The notes below the pieces were generated by a model, which was not told the DNA's origin, ran no database searches, and saw nothing but the letters and a program-made list of their open reading frames with translations. A stretch of 6,463 nucleotides of DNA, taken from positions 1 through 6,463 of the forward strand of contig CAJXNA010000125.1 in assembly GCA_913056415.1 (NCBI GenBank). The letters run 5' to 3'. This document shows, piece after piece, positions 1 through 4,754 of the stretch. The position numbers and the translations under genes are program-made. The DNA is from an uncultured Chloroflexota bacterium. GTDB lineage: Bacteria; Chloroflexota; Dehalococcoidia; SM23-28-2; RBG-16-64-32. Numbering within the stretch: position 1 is the first letter of the stretch; each line of letters starts with the position of its first letter.

Positions 1-373
1 CCTTCGGCGGCGGCTCGGACGCCAGCTTCACGTCGCGGCCGAACACGCCTGACAGCCTTCGTTCTATGTTCGGCTCTTCGCTCGTGGCCGTCGTTCCGTC
101 CGGGAAGGTGATCCGGACGGGAGGGAGCTTTGCGCCCGCACGTGGCTCCCCTTCGTAAGCAGCCCGAAACTCGAACAGCTTCCCCCACTTGCGCGGGGCT
201 TTTGCGCTGGCCACCTTGCCGCTGGAGGGGTCGATGAGGGCGTAGGCGCGGTCCCCCACCAGCCCCTGCTCCGTGATGTCGGAGCCGCTCAGCTCCTCCC
301 CCATCATCGATTTGACGGGATACCGCCACAGCGCGGCCACCGGCCCCACGATGGTCTCCGCTGCGTCTGCCAT
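1..373 (-). CDS. MOSC-domain protein, N-terminal beta-barrel part (3' end cut by window edge)
   Basis: The frame opens with ATG at 371-373 (complement) and stays open for 124 codons to the left edge, so only the N-terminal part is present. Residues 8-26 (IVGPVAALWRYPVKSMMGE) followed by GLVGDRAYALID and a KVASAKAPRKWGKL stretch are the classic pattern of the MOSC N-terminal beta-barrel domain (MOSC_N). This domain precedes the MOSC domain in YcbX/mARC-like proteins, which are linked to molybdenum-cofactor-dependent reductions or sulfur transfer. The catalytic MOSC domain with its conserved Cys would lie beyond the window, so the reaction cannot be assigned. No strong Shine-Dalgarno sequence precedes the ATG; only a weak AGG lies close to it. 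It follows the deiodinase-like selenoprotein gene on the same strand after about 100 nt, with a palindromic repeat between them, so co-transcription is possible but unproven. The family call is confident; the substrate is unknown. Confidence 0.85.
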   Translation of the reverse strand, partial: MADAAETIVGPVAALWRYPVKSMMGEELSGSDITEQGLVGDRAYALIDPSSGKVASAKAPRKWGKLFEFRAAYEGEPRAGAKLPPVRITFPDGTTATSEEPNIERRLSGVFGRDVKLASEPPPK

Positions 374-426
374 AGCCTAGTCCGCCGTCGCCGCCCGTAT
401 CGCCGTCTGGCCCACCCGTCCCGGAG

Positions 427-446
427 CCGCCGACTTCAGTCGGCGG
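427..446. repeat. Perfect palindromic hairpin between the selenoprotein and MOSC genes
   Basis: CCGCCGACT (427-435) and AGTCGGCGG (438-446) are perfect reverse complements separated by TC, giving an 8-9 bp GC-rich stem with a tiny loop. It sits 30 nt past the stop of the selenoprotein gene. No T-run follows on either strand, so it is not a standard intrinsic terminator, though it could stabilise the mRNA 3' end. Its form resembles the short dispersed palindromes common in intergenic DNA of GC-rich uncultured bacteria. Confidence 0.7.
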
Positions 447-476
447 GGCTGCTTCCCCCATCCGTTAATCTGTTCC

Positions 477-1103
477 CTATCCACTGTCCACTAACCCCTT
501 TATCGCCGCCTCCAGCTCCTGCGGCTTGAACCCCATCGGGCCCGGCCCGCTCCGGTAAGCCACTCGCCCCTCCGTGTCGATGAGGTACAGACGGTCCGGC
601 AGCGCCGCGTACGCCCGGTCCACCTCGTTCGTCATCTCGTCGATCAGCGTCGGGATCGAAAGCTTCAGGCCCACCGCGCACGCCTGCGCCACCGCCTCTC
701 GCACCTCCGCTCTCTTCGGCTGCTCGTAGACCACCCCCTCACGCTCGTTGTCCGGCACCTGCCAGCCGTCCGTGGTGTGCGCCTCCTGGATATACACCAC
801 GAAGAACGCCACCTGCTCACCGTACCGACCGTACATCTCCTCCAGGCGACCCGCCTGGTGCCGGAACGGCGGTCAGGTGTACGACCCGAAGATGAGCGCG
901 ACAGGCTTGCCCCGCAGATCTGACAGCCGCACCGTGGCGCCCTTCCCATCCAGGACAGGCAGCTCGAACTCCGGCGCCTCATCCCCCACCTTAGGGGCGC
1001 GCTCCTCGCGCTGGGCCATCGCCTCCCGCAGCTGGGCGAACCGCTCTCCGGTCATCGGCGACGGGTCGTGATGCAGCTGTTCGTGCTCTAGCTGGCGAGT
1101 CAT
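477..1103 (-). CDS. Deiodinase-like thioredoxin-fold selenoprotein (in-frame TGA = Sec77)
   Basis: This is one continuous reading frame of 208 residues from ATG at 1103 to TAG at 477-479, broken only by TGA at 873-875. Residues 36-76 form a peroxiredoxin/thioredoxin-like start (APKVGDEAPEFELPVLDG, then LSDLRGKPVALIFGSYT). The TGA is codon 77, followed by PPFR. FGSxT-U-PPF is the active-site signature of iodothyronine deiodinases. Downstream, VYIQEAHTTDGW (103-114) matches the deiodinase VYIEEAHPSDGW block, and RLYLIDTEGRVAYRSGPGPMGF (about 178-199) matches its C-terminal region. Bacterial homologues usually carry Cys or Sec at this position. A SECIS-like hairpin lies 14 nt after the TGA. Translation start: GAGGAGGAA (1109-1117) gives a strong Shine-Dalgarno sequence 5-6 nt before the ATG, with a TATAAT box at 1131-1136. 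The physiological substrate is not known; an iodinated or other halogenated compound, or a peroxide, are options. The alternative, a Cys-to-stop mutation or a split gene, is less likely given frame continuity on both sides of the TGA. Confidence 0.9.
842..858 (-). promoter_or_regulatory. Bacterial SECIS element for the deiodinase-like selenoprotein
   Basis: Read on the minus strand, 14 nt after the UGA, CCAGGCG (858-852), loop GGU (851-849) and CGCCUGG (848-842) form a perfect 7-bp stem with a triloop. Known bacterial SECIS elements lie inside the coding region just after the UGA, with an apical stem-loop carrying a G in the first loop positions at roughly 16-37 nt from the UGA. Here the first loop G is the 22nd nucleotide, which fits. 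The hairpin also encodes in-frame residues (HQAGRLE). A smaller 4-bp hairpin (GCCG-UUC-CGGC) sits between it and the UGA and could stack on it or compete. SelB binding is inferred. Confidence 0.8.
873..875 (-). other. In-frame UGA predicted to be read as selenocysteine
   Basis: The plus strand has TCA, which is TGA on the coding strand. It is preceded by codons for FGSYT and followed by CCG CCG TTC CGG (PPFR), so it replaces the catalytic Cys/Sec of the deiodinase-like active site exactly. No other stop interrupts the frame between 1103 and 480. Confidence 0.88.
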
Positions 1104-1130
1104 CGTATTCCTCCTCGGCCGTTATGCGCC

Positions 1131-1136
1131 ATTATA
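1131..1136 (-). promoter_or_regulatory. Promoter -10 box of the selenoprotein gene
   Basis: The complement reads TATAAT, 27 nt upstream of the ATG at 1103, followed by a GAGGAGGAA ribosome binding site. No good -35 hexamer is seen at the expected distance, so the promoter call rests on the perfect -10 and its position. The site lies in the 124-bp divergent region shared with folD. Confidence 0.55.
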
Positions 1137-1189
1137 TCGTAGGCGCCCTTACCCGCGTCGCTAACCTCGCCGATATGCACTTATGCTCT

Positions 1190-1219
1190 GGGACAGCGGC
1201 GATGCCGGTGCGTTATTAT
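1190..1219 (+). promoter_or_regulatory. folD promoter, giving a probably leaderless transcript
   Basis: GGGACA (1190-1195; 4 of 6 match to TTGACA), an 18-bp spacer and TATTAT (1214-1219) end 8 nt before the ATG at 1228. Transcription would start at or next to the A of this ATG, leaving no room for a ribosome binding site. This also argues against the more upstream ATG at 1183, which would place the promoter inside the coding sequence. Confidence 0.5.
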
Positions 1220-1227
1220 ATCCCCGC

Positions 1228-2133
1228 ATGCCTGTCCTGAGCGAAGCCGAAGGGTCCGCCCAAATCATCGATGGCCGCGCTATCGCCGCGCAGGTCCGAG
1301 CCGAGGTAGCCGAACGCGCCCGCAAGCTGGCCGAGCGTGGCGTTATCCCCGGCCTCGCCTTCGTCCTCGCTGGCGAGAACCCCTCCTCCATCTCCTACGT
1401 CCGCTCCAAGGGTGACGCCGCAGAGGACGCCGGCATCTTCTCCGAGACGTTTCACTTCAGCGACTCCATCTCCCAGGAGCAGCTCATCTCTCGCATCATC
1501 GATGTGGAGGAGGACAGACGCTTCCACGCCGTGCTCGTACAGCTGCCGCTGCCGCCCAGCCTGGACGAGTCGGCCGTCGTCAACGCCATCGATCCCACCA
1601 AGGACGTCGACGGCATCACGGCCGTGAACCTGGGCCGCTTGCTGCGGGGCGAGCCCTGTCCCCACCCCGCCACCCCCGCCGGCGTCATAGAGCTGCTTCA
1701 CCGCACCGGCAACTCGCCTGAGGGCAAGCACGTCGTCGTCTGCGGGCGCTCCAACATCGTCGGCAAGCCCCTGGCCGGCATCCTCATGCAAAAGAACCCC
1801 CGCGCCAACGCTACGGTCACGATCTGCCACACCGCGACGCCCAACCTGGCCGATTTCACCCGCCAGGCCGACATACTCGTCGTCGCCATGGGCTCGCCGG
1901 CCGCCATCACCGCCGATATGGTGAAGCCCGGCGCCGTCGTCATCGACGTGGGCAACAACTGGCTGCCTGACCCCTCCCGCAAGAGCGGCCGCCGCCTCGT
2001 CGGCGATGTGGACTTCGAGGGCGTGTTGGCTGTCGCCGGCGCTATCACGCCCGTCCCCGGGGGAGTAGGGCCGATGACCGTCGCGATGCTCCTGTCCAAC
2101 ACCGTCGCGCTCGCCGAGGGCAGCCTGGCCTAA
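1228..2133 (+). CDS. folD: Bifunctional methylenetetrahydrofolate dehydrogenase / methenyltetrahydrofolate cyclohydrolase FolD
   Basis: FolD interconverts 5,10-methylene-, 5,10-methenyl- and 10-formyl-tetrahydrofolate in the cytoplasm, using NADP(H), to supply one-carbon units. The 301-residue product has the full family pattern. SISYVRSKGDAAEDAGI holds the catalytic Tyr57 and Lys61. VQLPLP (104-109) and KDVDGITAVNLGRL with Asp128 line the folate site. GRSNIVGKP (173-181) is the dinucleotide-binding turn of the Rossmann fold, and AGAITPVPGGVGPMT (270-284) is the C-terminal signature. The usual PCTP motif reads PATP (147-150). The ATG at 1228 is chosen because a promoter abuts it and because conserved FolD sequence (AQIIDGRAIA) begins only at residue 11; the frame itself extends upstream to an ATG at 1183. 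Residues 2-9 come from a dispersed repeat, so the N-terminus looks rebuilt. It is monocistronic: divergent from the selenoprotein gene and convergent with the PAP2 gene. Confidence 0.95.
   Translation: MPVLSEAEGSAQIIDGRAIAAQVRAEVAERARKLAERGVIPGLAFVLAGENPSSISYVRSKGDAAEDAGIFSETFHFSDSISQEQLISRIIDVEEDRRFHAVLVQLPLPPSLDESAVVNAIDPTKDVDGITAVNLGRLLRGEPCPHPATPAGVIELLHRTGNSPEGKHVVVCGRSNIVGKPLAGILMQKNPRANATVTICHTATPNLADFTRQADILVVAMGSPAAITADMVKPGAVVIDVGNNWLPDPSRKSGRRLVGDVDFEGVLAVAGAITPVPGGVGPMTVAMLLSNTVALAEGSLA
1231..1256 (+). repeat. Dispersed repeat encoding the PVLSEAEGS peptide at the folD N-terminus
   Basis: The 26 bp directly after the folD ATG start CCTGTCCTGAGCGAAGCC and encode PVLSEAEGS, which is not part of any FolD. 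The same motif (TCCTGAGCGAAGCCGAAGG; complement CCTTCGGCTTCGCTCAGGA) is familiar as a short dispersed repeat in Chloroflexota and related genomes, where it often enters reading frames as LSEAEG, LRTG or FAQD peptides. That familiarity is recalled and was not tested here. There is only one copy in this window. Confidence 0.6.
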
Positions 2134-2170
2134 GCGGCTAACTGCAGGCGATAGGGTTGAGACGGGCTAC

Positions 2171-2193
2171 GGCAGCTAGACTCGAGGGCTGCC
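2171..2193. terminator. Possible bidirectional hairpin between folD and the PAP2 gene
   Basis: GGCAGC (2171-2176) and GCTGCC (2188-2193) form a 6-bp stem around an 11-nt loop in the 65-bp gap between two convergent genes. ACGG and CCGT just outside could extend it across a bulge. There is no T-run on either side, so it is not a textbook rho-independent terminator; the call rests mainly on location. Confidence 0.35.
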
Positions 2194-2198
2194 TACCG

Positions 2199-2966
2199 TC
2201 AGGCAGGTTCGGCTTTGGCCGGGGGCTTGTCCAGCTCGCGCAACCACGAGGGCAGGCGGCGCTCTATCTGCGGCCAGTAGCTTCGTACGGCCAGGGCGAT
2301 GACCAGGCCGAATAGCGCCACTATGATCCCCAGCGGCGCGTCCACCAGATAGTGATTGCCGGTGACCACCGTGGAGAGGATCATCGCCGGCGGCAGCAGC
2401 AGCGCCGCCCCGCGCATAATCGGATTGCGTACGGAGAGGAACAACCCCAGCGCCAGCAGCAGGTTCCAACCGACGTGCATGCTGGGCACGGCCGCGAACT
2501 CGTTTACGCCCGGCGAATTGTCATACGTGAGAGCGAGCGTGTACTGCAGCGTGTCGATGAACCCCGCGCCGATGAGTCGCGGTGGCGCCACCGGGAACAG
2601 CACGAACACCACCAGCGCAATCGCCCCCGAGGCCAGGAACGCGTTTCGGATCAGGCTGTACAGCGGCGGGTTCTTCCAGAACAGCCACGCCCCCACAACG
2701 ATGATGAGTGGGAAGTGCCCGTAGAAGTAGATGACGTTGAACAGATGGGTGAGCCCCTCGTACGGCAGGGTGGCCGCCTGCATCGATAGCTCGCGGAATA
2801 TGCCCAGGTCGCGCTCCAGGCGGATCAGCTGGCCCGCGTTCGTGAACGCGTCCACCGTCTGCTCCGCCGCGTGAGTGCGTACCAGGTAGTACAGGAGGTA
2901 CGCTACCGCCATGACCAGCGGCTCACGCACGTAGCGGGAAAATACGGCTGTCCGTACCCTTGCCAT
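2199..2966 (-). CDS. PAP2-superfamily membrane protein (inositolphosphotransferase / phosphatase-like)
   Basis: This is a 255-residue integral membrane protein with about six hydrophobic segments (roughly 16-30, 80-97, 108-126, 165-180, 185-201 and 210-228). PAP2 motifs are clear: PSMHVGW (161-167) carries the central His and GNHYLVDAPLG (203-213) carries the His-Asp pair. FPVAPPRL (124-131), LERDLGIF (50-57) and YFYGHFP are typical of the PAP2_3 (aureobasidin-resistance / IPC-synthase-like) branch, which transfers or removes phosphate head groups of lipids. The classical first motif KX6RP is not seen, as is usual in this branch. The start at 2966 is preferred: a TATAAT box lies 15 nt upstream and AAGG sits 5 nt before this ATG. 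An ATG at 3008 is in frame, but the promoter would fall inside its first 14 codons. Substrate unknown. It is convergent with folD. Confidence 0.88.
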   Translation of the reverse strand: MARVRTAVFSRYVREPLVMAVAYLLYYLVRTHAAEQTVDAFTNAGQLIRLERDLGIFRELSMQAATLPYEGLTHLFNVIYFYGHFPLIIVVGAWLFWKNPPLYSLIRNAFLASGAIALVVFVLFPVAPPRLIGAGFIDTLQYTLALTYDNSPGVNEFAAVPSMHVGWNLLLALGLFLSVRNPIMRGAALLLPPAMILSTVVTGNHYLVDAPLGIIVALFGLVIALAVRSYWPQIERRLPSWLRELDKPPAKAEPA

Positions 2967-2981
2967 AAGCGCCTTGCCTAG

Positions 2982-3008
2982 ATTATACCCTAACGCCCAT
3001 CTTGCCAA
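2982..3008 (-). promoter_or_regulatory. Promoter of the PAP2 gene
   Basis: On the minus strand, TTGGCA (3008-3003), a short 15-bp spacer and TATAAT (2987-2982) lie 15 nt upstream of the ATG at 2966. The perfect -10 supports that start over the in-frame ATG at 3008. The spacer is shorter than the optimal 17 bp. Confidence 0.5.
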
Positions 3009-3028
3009 CCCCGCGTCTTACATATAGA
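3002..3028 (+). promoter_or_regulatory. Possible divergent promoter for the small membrane protein
   Basis: TTGCCA (3002-3007), a 15-bp spacer and TATAGA (3023-3028) face away from the PAP2 promoter and share its -35 bases on the opposite strand. If used, it would give a leader of about 140 nt before the ATG at 3175. No better candidate is visible closer to that gene. The rest of the 3029-3160 stretch shows no recognisable element. Confidence 0.2.
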
Positions 3029-3174
3029 GGCTGCCGTTGGCGTTTATTGATGCTTCTCGCCGCATCGCTACCTCTGCCTAAGCCCGGATAGCCGAAACTC
3101 GACCGCCCTGTAACGCATCGCCCTCCTGCTTCGTCTCTTCATTAGCGGACAAAACCGTACTCTTGGAGATAGCG

Positions 3175-3303
3175 ATGCTGTACTACTTGTGGCTCTATAA
3201 CGTGGTGGCGCCAATGGTCGCGTTCGGTATGCTCATGCGCGCCTCCCCCCTCTACGCCGGCGCCTGGCCCCTGGGCCTCGATTACCTGGCCGAAGACTAC
3301 TAG
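3175..3303 (+). CDS. Small hydrophobic protein, 42 residues, function unknown
   Basis: ATG at 3175 to TAG at 3301-3303 encodes 42 residues beginning MLYYLWLYNVVAPMVAFGML and ending LDYLAEDY. GGAG (3165-3168) lies 6 nt before the ATG, a well-placed ribosome binding site. The first 21 residues are hydrophobic and aromatic enough for one membrane segment; the C-terminal half is short, Pro/Gly/Tyr-containing and ends acidic (EDY), giving a likely N-in or C-out small membrane protein. I do not recognise the family. It lies alone between the PAP2 gene (divergent) and the MBL gene (same strand, 138 nt downstream). The ribosome binding site and the amphipathic layout argue for a real gene; the short length leaves doubt. 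Confidence 0.5.
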   Translation: MLYYLWLYNVVAPMVAFGMLMRASPLYAGAWPLGLDYLAEDY

Positions 3304-3325
3304 CCACAGCTTCGCGGCCTTCGGG

Positions 3326-3345
3326 GGTCAGGCTCAAGCCTGACC
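3326..3345. repeat. Perfect palindromic hairpin after the small ORF
   Basis: GGTCAGGCT (3326-3334) and AGCCTGACC (3337-3345) are perfect reverse complements around CA. The stem is followed by TGCGGGGCTAC and not by a T-run, so a standard terminator is not supported. It resembles the short dispersed intergenic palindromes seen elsewhere in the window; the copy at 4710-4727 is likewise followed by TGCGGGGC. It lies 22 nt after the stop of the small ORF and could mark its transcript end. Confidence 0.6.
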
Positions 3346-3385
3346 TGCGGGGCTACGGGTCGCATGAGCAGGCCCCTGGGCGCGG

Positions 3386-3391
3386 TATAAT
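3386..3391 (+). promoter_or_regulatory. Promoter -10 box of the MBL-fold hydrolase gene
   Basis: A perfect TATAAT lies 50 nt before the ATG at 3442, giving a predicted transcript start near 3398 and a leader of about 44 nt. The -35 region (CATGAG at 17-bp spacing) is weak. The leader opens with an inverted repeat, GCGAGC-AA-GCTCGC (3396-3409), continuing into GCTC repeats. Confidence 0.5.
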
Positions 3392-3395
3392 GCCC

Positions 3396-3409
3396 GCGAG
3401 CAAGCTCGC
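3396..3409 (+). other. Inverted repeat at the start of the MBL leader
   Basis: GCGAGC and GCTCGC flank AA, at and just after the predicted transcription start, followed by further GCTC tetranucleotide repeats to about 3417. It could form a 5'-end mRNA hairpin or an operator; the sequence does not decide which. Confidence 0.35.
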
Positions 3410-3441
3410 TCGCTCGCATCCGTCCCCCAAGGAGGCCGAAC

Positions 3442-4689
3442 ATGACCGCCGCCCCCGAAGACCGCCAGTCCGTCGAACAGGCCGCCTTCTTCTACCGCGG
3501 CCCCTCCCAGCTGATCGCCGACGGCGTCGTCTTCCTCCCCTCCTTCGGCACCTGCACCGCCTTCCTCTGCGACGATCGCATCCTCCTCGTCGACACCACG
3601 GTCGCCCAGGTCGCCCCCCGCGCCCTCGACGACCTGCGCTCCAACCACTCGCAGGCCCCCATCGAGACGATCGTCTACACCCACGGCCACATCGACCACA
3701 CCACCGGCGCCGAGACCTTCCTCGCCGATGCTCAGGCCCGCGGCCACCCCCGTCACCGCATCCTCGCCCACCGCGACCTCCCCGCCCGCTTCGACCGCTA
3801 CCGCCTCCTCGGCCTCCAGAATGACTTCATCAACCGCGTCCAGTTCAACCTGCCGGAGACTGCCCGTCCCTTCTCCAACGCTAACCTCGTCTACCCGGAC
3901 GACGTCTACTCCGACGCCCTCGTCACCACCGTCGGCGGCGAGCGCTTCGAGCTCTACCACGCCCGCGGCGAGACGGACGACGAGACCTGGGTCTGGTGCC
4001 CCGCCCGCCGCGTCCTCTGCACCGGCGACACTTTCGTCTGGTCCTCACCCAACGCCGGCAACCCCTACAAGGTCCAGCGCTACGCCCTCGAATGGGCCCA
4101 GGCCCTCCAGGCGATGGCCGCCCTCCGTCCCCTTCACCTCCTCCCCGGCCACGGCCCCGCCCTCTCCGGCGAGGACCGCATCCAGGACGCGTTGCTGACC
4201 ACCGCCGCCTTCCTCCGCTCCATCCACGACCAGGTCGTCGCCAAGATGAACGAGGGCAAGTGGCTGGAGGATATCCTCCGCGAGATCGACTACCCGCCCA
4301 CGGACAAGCCCTGGCTGCGCCCCATCTACGACCACCCTGAGTTCATCGCCCGCAACGTCTACCGCCTCTACGGCGGCTGGTACAGCGGCGACCCCGCCGA
4401 CATCCTCCCCGCCCACTCCGGCGACATCGCCCGCGAGCTCGTCGGCGTCTGCGGCGCCGAGCCCTTGCTGGCCCGCGCCCGCGCCCTACGCGACGCCGGC
4501 GACCTCCAGATCGCCTGCCACATCGCCGACTTCGTCCGCAAGGGCGACCCCGACAACCGCGACGCCTGGCTCCTCTGGCGCGACCTGTTCGCCGCCCGCA
4601 TCGAAGCCGAACCCTCCCTCATGGCCCGCGGCGCCTTCCACTACGCCGTCCGCGAGGCCGAGCAGCACCTCAAGCAGCTGGACGGCTAG
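3442..4689 (+). CDS. MBL-fold metallo-hydrolase with alkylsulfatase-type dimerisation region
   Basis: This is a 415-residue, probably cytoplasmic zinc hydrolase with no signal peptide visible. The metallo-beta-lactamase fold covers about residues 20-255. THGHIDH (80-86) is the HxHxDH zinc motif, with further ligands likely at His173 (HARGETDDE), Asp196 (CTGDTF) and His237 (LPGHGP). Residues about 265-410 are helical, with VYRLYGGWYSGDPADILPA (306-324), the hallmark of the alkylsulfatase dimerisation domain seen in SdsA1/BDS1-type type III sulfatases. The C-terminal SCP2-like domain of those enzymes is absent, so the protein is shorter than SdsA1. The substrate may be a sulfate ester or another ester and is not certain. 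AAGGAGG (3429-3435) lies 6 nt before the ATG. Codons end overwhelmingly in C, more so than in neighbouring genes. It is monocistronic and convergent with the PPOX gene. Confidence 0.9.
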   Translation: MTAAPEDRQSVEQAAFFYRGPSQLIADGVVFLPSFGTCTAFLCDDRILLVDTTVAQVAPRALDDLRSNHSQAPIETIVYTHGHIDHTTGAETFLADAQARGHPRHRILAHRDLPARFDRYRLLGLQNDFINRVQFNLPETARPFSNANLVYPDDVYSDALVTTVGGERFELYHARGETDDETWVWCPARRVLCTGDTFVWSSPNAGNPYKVQRYALEWAQALQAMAALRPLHLLPGHGPALSGEDRIQDALLTTAAFLRSIHDQVVAKMNEGKWLEDILREIDYPPTDKPWLRPIYDHPEFIARNVYRLYGGWYSGDPADILPAHSGDIARELVGVCGAEPLLARARALRDAGDLQIACHIADFVRKGDPDNRDAWLLWRDLFAARIEAEPSLMARGAFHYAVREAEQHLKQLDG

Positions 4690-4690
4690 A

Positions 4691-4716
4691 TGTAGGCGCG
4701 ACTTGTAGGGGCGACC
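4691..4716 (+). repeat. 13-bp tandem repeat after the MBL gene
   Basis: TGTAGGCGCGACT (4691-4703) and TGTAGGGGCGACC (4704-4716) are adjacent and agree at 11 of 13 positions. The second copy runs into the palindrome at 4710-4727. TGTAGGGGCGACC is a familiar start of dispersed intergenic repeats in GC-rich uncultured bacteria (recalled, not searched). Confidence 0.55.
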
Positions 4717-4727
4717 CATGGGTCGCC
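4710..4727. repeat. 18-bp perfect palindrome between convergent genes
   Basis: GGCGACCCATGGGTCGCC equals its own reverse complement and is followed by TGCGGGGC. It lies in the 65-bp gap between the convergent MBL and PPOX genes. It could act as a bidirectional transcript end, but no T-run follows on either strand. Confidence 0.65.
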
Positions 4728-4734
4728 TGCGGGG

Positions 4735-4752
4735 CCGGTGGCCCCGGTGGCC
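4735..4752. repeat. 9-bp perfect tandem duplication
   Basis: CCGGTGGCC occurs twice back to back (4735-4743 and 4744-4752), abutting the PPOX gene stop codon at 4755-4757. Together with the 13-bp tandem repeat and the palindrome, it makes the whole intergenic gap repeat-derived. Confidence 0.6.
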
Positions 4753-4754
4753 CC

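Noticed and set aside
477..836. Separate gene starting at ATG 836, with GGAGGAG just upstream
   Set aside because: The frame is continuous with 876-1103 through the TGA, the Shine-Dalgarno-like GGAGGAG is too close to the ATG (about 2 nt) and is part of the SECIS flank, and the protein would lack the active site and first strands of the fold.
873..1103. Nonsense-mutated pseudogene of a peroxiredoxin-like protein
   Set aside because: There is only one stop, it is TGA, it sits exactly at the catalytic Sec/Cys position, and a SECIS-like hairpin follows at the right distance. Sequence downstream remains fully family-like.
1183..1227. FolD start at ATG 1183
   Set aside because: The 15 added residues resemble nothing in FolD and would encode the promoter -35/-10 region; no ribosome binding site is seen before 1183.
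1216..1830. 204-codon minus-strand ORF opposite folD
   Set aside because: It is low-complexity Gly/Val/Asp-rich translation of the antisense of a clear FolD gene, a normal shadow in GC-rich DNA.
2967..3008. 14-residue N-terminal extension of the PAP2 protein from ATG 3008
   Set aside because: A perfect TATAAT at 2982-2987 lies inside it, and the ATG at 2966 has an AAGG ribosome binding site and a better hydrophobic start.
3326..3345. Rho-independent terminator
   Set aside because: The stem is perfect, but no T-run follows on either strand; it is better described as a palindromic repeat.
3334..3960. 208-codon minus-strand ORF opposite the MBL gene
   Set aside because: Its composition is almost only Val, Gly, Glu and Ala with no recognisable domain; it is the antisense shadow of C-ending codons in the MBL gene.
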